DNA of 11,352 nucleotides from the NCBI GenBank assembly GCA_947490035.1, contig CANLGS010000056.1, positions 1 to 11,352 on the forward strand, written 5' to 3'. The notes below the pieces were generated by a model that was not told the origin of the DNA, made no database searches, and worked only from the letters and a program-made list of their open reading frames with translations. Within the stretch, counting starts at the first letter, position 1; every line of letters begins with the position of its first letter. Source of the DNA: Gemmataceae bacterium. GTDB taxonomy: Bacteria > Planctomycetota > Planctomycetia > Gemmatales > Gemmataceae. This document shows, piece after piece, positions 6,493 through 11,352 of this stretch. The position numbers and the translations under genes were made by a program.

Positions 6493-6552
6493 AGCCGCTC
6501 GCGGCCTCGCGGGACGCACCCGAATGGGCCACCTGCGAAGCCGCGAGCGGCT
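6493..6552. repeat. 21-bp inverted repeat between secY and adk
   Basis: Bases 6493-6505 and 6540-6552 pair perfectly over 13 bases (agccgctcgcggc and its complement). The stem continues to 6513/6532 with one mismatch and one G-T pair, leaving an 18-base loop. The secY-proximal arm (6532-6552) is 20/21 identical to 4219-4239 at the end of map. The element is about 25 bases from both the secY stop and the adk ATG. It is GC-rich and not heptameric. Confidence 0.88.
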
Positions 6553-6577
6553 TGAAAAGCAAAGCGATCCTCCCAAC

Positions 6578-8122
6578 TCACGTCTCGTCGGTGAGCGCCG
6601 GGTAGTTCCGCATGACGAGGTGGCTGTTGATCTTCTGCACGAGGTCCAGCGCCACGCTGATAACGATGAGCAAACCGGTGCCGCCGAAGTAGCTCGCGAC
6701 CGCCATCGGGACGCCCAGTTCGCTGGAGATCACGTTGGGGATGATCGCGATGACCGCGAGGAACGCGGCGCCCACGAACGTCACCCGCATCAGGACGCGT
6801 TCGAGGTAGTCCGCGGTCTTCTTCCCCGGTCGGTAGCCGGGGATGAAACTGCCGTGGTCCTTCAGGTTGTCCGCGATCTCCTTCGGGTTGAAGGTGATCG
6901 CCACCCAGAAGTACGTGAACACGTAAATCAGGATCACGTACACGAAGTTGTACAGCCAACCGCTGTGGTTCTGGAACATGCTCGCGAGCGTGCCGGCCCA
7001 GCCGAGCGATGCGTCGGACACCGAGTAAATGGTGTTAAACAGGAACCACGGGAGGATGAGCAGCGTGCTCGCGAAGATCACGGGCATAACGCCGGCCGCG
7101 TTCACCTTCATCGGCAGGTGCTGCCGCGTCCCGCCGTACACGCGGCGCCCGCGCACGTGCTTGGCGCTTTGAGTGGGGATGCGCCGCTGCGCCTTGGTCA
7201 TCGCGATCACGCCGACCACGACCGCCACGAACAGGAATCCCAGGACGATGAGTTTCTCGAAACTGATGTCCGCGCCCGACCCCCCGAGGGTGAACACCGA
7301 GTCCTTGATCTTGCCCGTCGAACTGTCGATCAGGAGCGAGTTGGTCGCGTCCGGGATGCGAGCGACGATGCCCGCCATGATGATGAGCGAGATGCCGTTG
7401 CCGATGCCGTACTCGTCGATCTGCTCGCCCAGCCACATCAGGAACACGGTCCCGGCGGTCATCGTGATGACGGCGGTGAACCCGAACCACCACAACTCCG
7501 GTCCGGTGTCGTAGCCCGGCGGCGCCAGCCCCATCTGTCCGCCCGCGTCCTCCGGCTTCATCACCGCCTGCACGACCATAATCGCCTGGATGATGCAGAT
7601 CGGGACCGTGAGGTAGCGCGTGAGTTCGTTGATCTTCTTCCGCCCGGCCTCGCCCTCCTTCTTCAACTTCTCCAACGACGGCACCACGCCGCTGGACAGC
7701 AGTTGGATGATGATGGACGCGGAGATGTACGGCATGATGCCGAGCGAGAAGATGCAGGCGTTCGACAGGTTGCCGCCGGAGAACAGCGAGACGAACCCGA
7801 GCACCTGGCCGAGCGCGCCGCGCTGGGCCTGTTGCATCTTGTCGGCCATCTTGGCCTGGTCGATCATCGGGAGCGGGACGTAGTAGCCGATGCGGTAGAC
7901 GGCGAGGAAGATCAGCGTGATGAAGATCTTCTTGCGCAGCTCCGGAATCTTGAAGATGGTGAGGAGTTGGTCGGGCACGAGGCCGAGGATGCTGGCCGCG
8001 GCGCCGAAGAGGGTGAGCGTCCACCCGAGCCACGACAGTTCCGTGCCGCCGTAGGAGAACGCGACCAGCCCGCCGATGAGGCTCGCGATACCGGAGGCGA
8101 GGCAGATGGTGCGCCAGTTCAT
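6578..8122 (-). CDS. secY: Preprotein translocase subunit SecY with N-terminal extension
   Basis: Channel subunit of the Sec translocon in the inner membrane; it exports and inserts proteins together with SecE, SecG and SecA. Family motifs are clear: IPELRKKIFITLIFLAVYRIG at about 59-79, the plug region LFSGGNLSNACIFSLGIMPY at 113-132, EYGIGNGISLIIMAGI at 237-252, AQRRIPTQSAKHVRGRR at 311-327, and the SecA-contacting loop KEIADNLKDHGSFIPGYRPG at 414-433. The length is 514 residues against about 430-450. Most of the excess is residues 1-50, containing two hydrophobic stretches (about 5-24 and 31-49) that would add two membrane helices. The ATG is supported by TAGGA with its AGGA 8 bases upstream. 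The extra-membrane loop at 255-290 also looks enlarged. Confidence 0.97.
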   Translation of the reverse strand: MNWRTICLASGIASLIGGLVAFSYGGTELSWLGWTLTLFGAAASILGLVPDQLLTIFKIPELRKKIFITLIFLAVYRIGYYVPLPMIDQAKMADKMQQAQRGALGQVLGFVSLFSGGNLSNACIFSLGIMPYISASIIIQLLSSGVVPSLEKLKKEGEAGRKKINELTRYLTVPICIIQAIMVVQAVMKPEDAGGQMGLAPPGYDTGPELWWFGFTAVITMTAGTVFLMWLGEQIDEYGIGNGISLIIMAGIVARIPDATNSLLIDSSTGKIKDSVFTLGGSGADISFEKLIVLGFLFVAVVVGVIAMTKAQRRIPTQSAKHVRGRRVYGGTRQHLPMKVNAAGVMPVIFASTLLILPWFLFNTIYSVSDASLGWAGTLASMFQNHSGWLYNFVYVILIYVFTYFWVAITFNPKEIADNLKDHGSFIPGYRPGKKTADYLERVLMRVTFVGAAFLAVIAIIPNVISSELGVPMAVASYFGGTGLLIVISVALDLVQKINSHLVMRNYPALTDET

Positions 8123-8148
8123 TGTCGTGGTCCTACTTCACTTCAAAA

Positions 8149-8235
8149 GTAAGGAGTGAGGAGTGAGGAGTGAGGAGACGAAACCTACTTGGTTCTTGTC
8201 TCCTCACTCCTCACTCCTCACTCCTCATTCCTTAC
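8149..8235. repeat. Heptamer inverted repeat between rplO and secY
   Basis: The left arm (8149-8179) is gtaagga, three copies of gtgagga, then gac. The right arm (8198-8235), read as its complement, is gtaagga, atgagga, three copies of gtgagga, then gac. The arms thus pair along their length but differ by one whole 7-base unit and one base change. The loop is 18 bases. The outer end contains the rplO stop codon (TAA within gtaagga), and the element starts 26 bases before the secY ATG. Confidence 0.95.
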
Positions 8236-8771
8236 TTCGGCTTCTTCGCCGCGTGGGCGGCGTCCTGGGCCTTCTTCTTCGACCCCATCTTGTTGCGGAC
8301 CGGTCGCTTCGGCTTCGGGATCAGGTCGCACGTGCCGCCGGCCTTCTCGATCGCGGCCTTCGCCGACTTCGAGAAGTGGTTGGCGCGCACCGTCAACTTC
8401 TTGGTCAGCAGTTCCGCGTTGTCGCCGAGGATGCGCAGGTGGTCGAACGTGCCCGTGACGAGCCGGCGCGATTTCAGCGACGCCATATCGACGGTGCTGT
8501 TCGCGTCGAACGCTTCGAGGTCGCCCACATTGACCACGGCCGCGCTCTTGTCCCAGGTCGCGTGGCTAAAGCCGCGCTTGGGCCAGCGGCGGAACAGCGG
8601 CATCTGGCCGCCCTCGAACAGCCCGCTCGGCAGGTCGGCGCCAGCACTGGCGTACTGACCCTTGTGCCCGCGGCCGCTCGTCTTGCCGTGCCCGGAACCG
8701 ATGCCGCGGCCGACGCGGCGCTTGAGCTTCCGCTTATCGACGCCCGGCGACGAAACGATTGACAGGTCCAT
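8232..8771 (-). CDS. rplO: 50S ribosomal protein L15 with basic tail
   Basis: Late-assembly large-subunit protein that contacts 23S rRNA. The Gly/Arg/Lys-rich N-terminus (KRKLKRRVGRGIGSGHGKTSGRGHKGQ, about residues 13-38) and GGQMPLFRRWPKRGF (54-68) are diagnostic. The fold ends near IEKAGGTCDLI (141-151), and a basic tail of about 28 residues follows, giving 179 residues against about 145. The ATG overlaps the rpsE stop codon by one base (TAATG), so translation is probably coupled. rpmD (L30), normally between rpsE and rplO, is absent. The TAA stop lies inside the arm of the heptamer repeat that fills the gap to secY. Confidence 0.97.
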   Translation of the reverse strand: MDLSIVSSPGVDKRKLKRRVGRGIGSGHGKTSGRGHKGQYASAGADLPSGLFEGGQMPLFRRWPKRGFSHATWDKSAAVVNVGDLEAFDANSTVDMASLKSRRLVTGTFDHLRILGDNAELLTKKLTVRANHFSKSAKAAIEKAGGTCDLIPKPKRPVRNKMGSKKKAQDAAHAAKKPK

Positions 8772-9289
8772 TAGAGTTGCACCCCCCGCAACCGGGCGAC
8801 GTCTTCCTTCGTGCGAAGTTGCGACAGCCCCTGAAGCGTAGCCTTGACGAGGTTCAGCGGGTTCGTGCTGCCGTGAACCTTGGTGAGAATGTTCGTGATG
8901 CCGGCGGCCTGGAGCACCTCGCGGACGCCCGGACCGGCTTTCACGCCGGTACCCGGACCGGCCGGAACGAGGATCACCTTGCTCGCGCCGTACTTGCCGA
9001 TGACGCGGTGCGGGATCGTGCTGCCGCGCACGGAGACCTTTTTGGAGCGCTGGACGTTGCCCTCGCCCTCCTTGATGGCCTTCTCGACGGCGGGCGGCAC
9101 CTCGTTGGCTTTGCCGTAGCCGTAGGAGACGCGGCCCCGGCGGTCGCCGACGACCACGAGGGCGTTGAAGCTGAACCGCCGGCCGCCCTTGACGACGCAG
9201 GCGGACCGCCGAATCTTCACGACGAAATCGACCAGCGCGTTGTCGCGCGAGTCGCCGCCGTCTCTGCCGTCCCGTCGCTCACGCGCCAT
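8771..9289 (-). CDS. rpsE: 30S ribosomal protein S5
   Basis: Small-subunit protein at the mRNA entry site that affects decoding accuracy. The 172-residue product has the N-terminal S5 double-stranded-RNA-binding domain with KGGRRFSFNALVVVGD (34-49) and YGYGKANEVPPAVEKA (56-71). The C-terminal domain follows with GKYGASKVILVPAGPGTGVKAG and AGITNILTKVHGSTNPLN. The length is near normal, with a slightly longer charged start (MARERRDGRDGGDSRD). AAGGG lies 6 bases before the ATG. The stop codon TAA overlaps the rplO ATG by one base. Confidence 0.97.
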   Translation of the reverse strand: MARERRDGRDGGDSRDNALVDFVVKIRRSACVVKGGRRFSFNALVVVGDRRGRVSYGYGKANEVPPAVEKAIKEGEGNVQRSKKVSVRGSTIPHRVIGKYGASKVILVPAGPGTGVKAGPGVREVLQAAGITNILTKVHGSTNPLNLVKATLQGLSQLRTKEDVARLRGVQL

Positions 9290-9346
9290 GGTTTACCCTT
9301 GTGTGGGGAATCGGACATCCCCCTTGTGTAATCTCGTTCATCTTCA

Positions 9347-9454
9347 GTAGGTGCCGCGAGCCGAGCGGCACAGCCGCACAACTGGTGTCGCTTCGAGGAG
9401 ATCCGTATCGCCCCCACGCGGGTCAGCCCGTGCCGCTCGGCAAGCGGCACCTAC
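9347..9454. repeat. 25-bp inverted repeat between rplR and rpsE
   Basis: Bases 9347-9371 and 9430-9454 pair at 23 of 25 positions, with the two differences side by side in the middle. The loop is 58 bases. Each arm is itself a small hairpin (gtgccgc, 7-base loop, gcggcac), so two short stems are an alternative to one long one. It ends 7 bases after the rplR stop and begins 57 bases before the rpsE ATG. It is not heptameric, and the loop shows nothing gene-like. Confidence 0.9.
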
Positions 9455-9461
9455 CCGGAAC

Positions 9462-9986
9462 TTACTTCTTATCGCCTTCCGGCTTCTTCTTCTCTTTCAT
9501 GGCGAAGTCGCCCTTCGGCTTCGCGTCCTTTTTCTCGCCCTTGGGCTTCGCTTCCTTGACCGCAGGCGCGGGCGCCTCGGTCTTTTCCTTCGGGGCCATC
9601 TTCGCCTTCATCGCGTCGAGGTCGGTGCAAACCAACCCGGCTTCGGTGGCCGCGACCGCGAGCGCCGCGATGCGCCCGTGGAACCGGAACGCGCCGCGGT
9701 CGAACGCCGCCACGGTGATGCCCTTGGCCTTCGCCGCTTCCGCGAGCTTGCGGCCCACTTCACTGGCCGCCTTCACGTTGCCGCCGTGCTTCAGACCGGA
9801 GCCTTTGCCCTGGCTGGTCGCGGCGGCGAGCGTGACGCCGTTGAGGTCGTCGATCAACTGCGCGGAGATGTGCAGGTTACTGCGGCTCACGCTCAGACGC
9901 GGCTTCAGCGGCGTGCCGTAGATGGCCTTGCGCACGCGGTACCGCCGCCGCTCCGCCCGCTTCAACTTGTGCTTCTGTGCGTTCAT
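9462..9986 (-). CDS. rplR: 50S ribosomal protein L18 with charged tail
   Basis: Binds 5S rRNA in the central protuberance of the large subunit. Residues 1-118 match L18 from the basic start (KHKLKRAERRRYRVRKAIYGT), through KPRLSVSRSNLHISAQLIDD (28-47), to AFDRGAFRFHGRIAALAVAATEAGL (94-118). The family normally ends there at about 115-120 residues. This protein continues to 174 with a Lys/Glu/Ala/Pro-rich, low-complexity tail (119-174) that is probably disordered. AGGGA lies 10 bases before the ATG, slightly far. The order rplF-rplR-rpsE is standard. Confidence 0.97.
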   Translation of the reverse strand: MNAQKHKLKRAERRRYRVRKAIYGTPLKPRLSVSRSNLHISAQLIDDLNGVTLAAATSQGKGSGLKHGGNVKAASEVGRKLAEAAKAKGITVAAFDRGAFRFHGRIAALAVAATEAGLVCTDLDAMKAKMAPKEKTEAPAPAVKEAKPKGEKKDAKPKGDFAMKEKKKPEGDKK

Positions 9987-9998
9987 CTTGCTCGTCCC

Positions 9999-10081
9999 TG
10001 GTCATGAGTCGTGGGCCATTGGCTGAACGCCGAGGTGCGTTCGTCAACGACAGGGGACTGATGACGGATGCCGAATGACCA
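9999..10081. repeat. Degenerate heptamer inverted repeat between rplF and rplR
   Basis: From 10001 the sequence divides into 7-base units (gtcatga, gtcgtgg, gccattg). Near 10060-10081 the units tgacgga, tgccgaa and tgacca read in the opposite sense. Only the outer 7 bases pair exactly (tggtcat 9999-10005 with atgacca 10075-10081). A central stem gaacgc/gcgttc (10025-10030 with 10037-10042) also forms. The element ends 4 bases after the rplF stop and begins 12 bases before the rplR ATG. It is the most eroded example in the window. Confidence 0.6.
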
Positions 10082-10085
10082 ACAA

Positions 10086-10643
10086 CTACTTGCCAGCAGC
10101 GAAGGACTTGCCTTCCTTGCGGCGGACGACTTCGTTCTCGTACCGTACACCCTTGCCCTTGTACGGCTCCGGCTTGCGGCTCGCGCGAATCTCCGCGGCG
10201 AACTGGCCGACCTTCTGCTTGTCCGCGCCGCTCACGACGATGGTCGTGGGGTCGGGCACGGCGACGGTGATCCCCGCCGGCGGCATGTGGACGATGCGGT
10301 TGGCGAACCCGACCGTCAGTTCGACGCCGGCGGTGGGACCGGAGCCTTTCGCCGCGGCCTGGAAGCCGACGCCCTCGATCTTCAACTTCTTGGAATAGCC
10401 GGTGGTGACACCGACGACCATGTTGTTGATGAGCGCGCGGGTCAGGCCGTGGAGCGCGCGGTTCTGGCGCACGTCGTTGGGCCGCGTGACCTTGAGCGAC
10501 TTCCCGTCGGACTCGACCTTCATGTTCGGGTGCGCGGTGAGTTCGAGTTTGCCTTTCGGCCCCTCGACCTTCACGTTCCCGCCGTCCACCGCGATCTTCA
10601 CCCCAGCGGGGATGGGGATCGGCTGCTTTCCAATACGCGACAT
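10086..10643 (-). CDS. rplF: 50S ribosomal protein L6
   Basis: Large-subunit protein beside the sarcin-ricin loop, at the factor-binding site. The 185-residue product has two repeated L6 domains: the first starts SRIGKQPIPIPAGVKI, and the second carries the signature PEPYKGKGVRYENE (158-171) near the end. RALHGLTRALINNMVVGVTTGY (62-82) lies between them. The length is normal (about 180). A purine-rich GGGGG lies about 8 bases before the ATG and is only a fair ribosome-binding site; it abuts the arm of a heptamer repeat. The stop is TAG. Confidence 0.97.
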   Translation of the reverse strand: MSRIGKQPIPIPAGVKIAVDGGNVKVEGPKGKLELTAHPNMKVESDGKSLKVTRPNDVRQNRALHGLTRALINNMVVGVTTGYSKKLKIEGVGFQAAAKGSGPTAGVELTVGFANRIVHMPPAGITVAVPDPTTIVVSGADKQKVGQFAAEIRASRKPEPYKGKGVRYENEVVRRKEGKSFAAGK

Positions 10644-10655
10644 CTCTAAACCCCC

Positions 10656-10742
10656 AGTTCCAAGTTCCAGAGTTCAGAGTTCCAAGTGAGGAACAGAACG
10701 CTGAGGTCAACTTGGAACTTGGAACTGTTGGAACTTGGAACT
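10656..10742. repeat. Heptamer inverted repeat between rpsH and rplF
   Basis: The left arm begins with two agttcca units and continues with slipped variants (agttcag, agttcca). The right arm carries acttgga units, twice near 10710 and once near 10733. The outer 13 bases (10656-10668 with 10730-10742) and inner 10 bases (10678-10687 with 10710-10719) pair perfectly, with a slipped stretch between. The element ends 5 bases after the rpsH stop and begins 12 bases before the rplF ATG. Confidence 0.9.
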
Positions 10743-10747
10743 TCTGC

Positions 10748-11206
10748 TCACCACACCGTGCAGAGAATCTCGCCGCCGACCTTGGCCTTCTTCGCCTGGC
10801 GGTCGGACATCACGCCGCGGCTGGTGCTGAGGATGGCGATCCCCAGCCCGTCGAGGACGCGCTTCACTTCTTTGTAGCCCTGGTACACGCGGCGGCCGGG
10901 CTTCGAGTACCGCTCGATGTGGCGGATGACTCGCTCGCCGTCCGGGCCGTACTTCAGGAACACTTGCAGGACGACGTGCGGCGCGCCGAGCTGTTCGACC
11001 TCCGCGAAGTCCTTCTGCTTGGCGCCGCCTTCGGCCTGCGTCTCGCTGTAGAGACCGGTGCGGTAGCCGAGGATGAAGCCCTCTTCGAGCAGCACCTTGG
11101 CGACGGCGACTTTCAGTTTGGTCGCCGACATCTCGACGAGCGGGCGCTCGATGCTGTTGGCGTTGCGGATGCGCGTCAGCATGTCCGCGATCGGGTCGGT
11201 CATCAT
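10748..11206 (-). CDS. rpsH: 30S ribosomal protein S8 with central insert
   Basis: Primary 16S rRNA-binding protein, which in E. coli also represses the spc operon. The 152-residue product starts MMTDPIADMLTRIRNAN and ends with the S8 signature GIAILSTSRGVMSD (122-135) and GGEILCTVW. An insert of about 20 residues (roughly 51-75) lies between the two domains, against a usual length near 132. The first of two adjacent ATGs is used: GGAGG (11216-11220) lies 9 bases before it. It starts 24 bases after the rpsN stop codon, with no repeat between them. Confidence 0.97.
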   Translation of the reverse strand: MMTDPIADMLTRIRNANSIERPLVEMSATKLKVAVAKVLLEEGFILGYRTGLYSETQAEGGAKQKDFAEVEQLGAPHVVLQVFLKYGPDGERVIRHIERYSKPGRRVYQGYKEVKRVLDGLGIAILSTSRGVMSDRQAKKAKVGGEILCTVW

Positions 11207-11230
11207 GGTCGTAATCCTCCCCTTTCGTGG

Positions 11231-11352
11231 TTACCAGGACGCCTTGCGCACGCCGGGGATCAGCCCGTCGCTGGCAAGTTTGCGGAAGCAGATCCGGCAG
11301 CAGCCGAACTTGCGGTACACGGCCCGCGCCCGCCCGCAGAGCTGGCAGCGGC
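11231..11352 (-). CDS. rpsN: 30S ribosomal protein S14, zinc-binding type (partial)
   Basis: Small-subunit head protein. Only the last 39-40 codons are in the window, and the start lies beyond the right edge. The visible part reads [16 protein letters not shown], then [14 protein letters not shown] and the end IPGVRKASW. This is the C-terminus of the short zinc-binding S14 (about 61 residues) with both CX2C pairs present. It is too short for the ORF cut-off and is open to the edge. Position before rpsH is standard in the spc operon. Confidence 0.95.
   Translation of the reverse strand, partial: RCQLCGRARAVYRKFGCCRICFRKLASDGLIPGVRKASW

Noticed and set aside
4918..8152. Long plus-strand open frames of about 540 codons
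   Set aside because: They are antisense to map, adk, the unknown gene and secY, are rich in Arg/His/Asp as expected of shadow frames, and cross the tRNA or repeats.
14..10742. Calling the intergenic hairpins intrinsic terminators
   Set aside because: No T-run follows any of them on the transcribed strand, and the genes clearly form one ordered cluster.
3382..10742. Insertion sequences or transposase-bearing elements
   Set aside because: The repeats are 60-130 bases, have no coding capacity, and I see no target-site duplications. Non-autonomous elements remain possible but are not shown.

Overview
The window is a stretch of the conserved spc/alpha ribosomal-protein gene cluster, read entirely on the minus strand, so transcription runs from high to low coordinates. 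The gene order fits a bacterial chromosome. The high GC content, the extended ribosomal proteins and the intergenic repeats suggest a large-genome planctomycete of the Gemmata type. That placement is inferred from style and was not tested by any search.

In transcription order the genes are: rpsN (5' end cut off by the window edge), rpsH, rplF, rplR, rpsE, rplO, secY, adk, a small unknown protein, a tRNA predicted as tRNA-Ile(UAU), map, rpmJ, rpsM, rpsK, rpsD, rpoA and rplQ. They encode ribosomal subunit proteins, the SecY translocon channel, adenylate kinase, methionine aminopeptidase and the RNA polymerase alpha subunit. Compared with the usual order, rpmD (L30) is missing between rpsE and rplO, whose stop and start codons overlap as TAATG. 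infA (IF-1) is missing between map and rpmJ. The unknown gene and the tRNA sit between adk and map.

The unusual part is what lies between the genes. Nearly every gap of about 100 bases or more holds a long inverted repeat filling most of the gap. Six of these (3382-3492, 3890-3996, 5061-5166, 8149-8235, 9999-10081, 10656-10742) have unrelated sequences but the same design: each arm is a run of degenerate 7-base units and the other arm is its reverse complement. Others (752-877 with two perfect 47-base arms, 2032-2112 with 29-base arms, 6493-6552, 9347-9454) are GC-rich and not heptameric. In most gaps one end of the repeat lies within about 10 bases of the upstream stop codon and the other within about 5-25 bases of the next start codon. 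None is followed by a T-run, so they do not look like ordinary intrinsic terminators.

Five consecutive genes (map, rpmJ, rpsM, rpsK, rpsD) have no recognisable Shine-Dalgarno sequence, while rpsH, rpsE, secY, adk, the unknown gene, rpoA and rplQ do. Together with the repeats this raises the possibility that the polycistronic RNA is punctuated into gene-sized units by the hairpins. The repeats could instead be a dispersed family that tolerates intergenic insertion. I found no CRISPR array, transposase or insertion sequence. No convincing promoter was seen.
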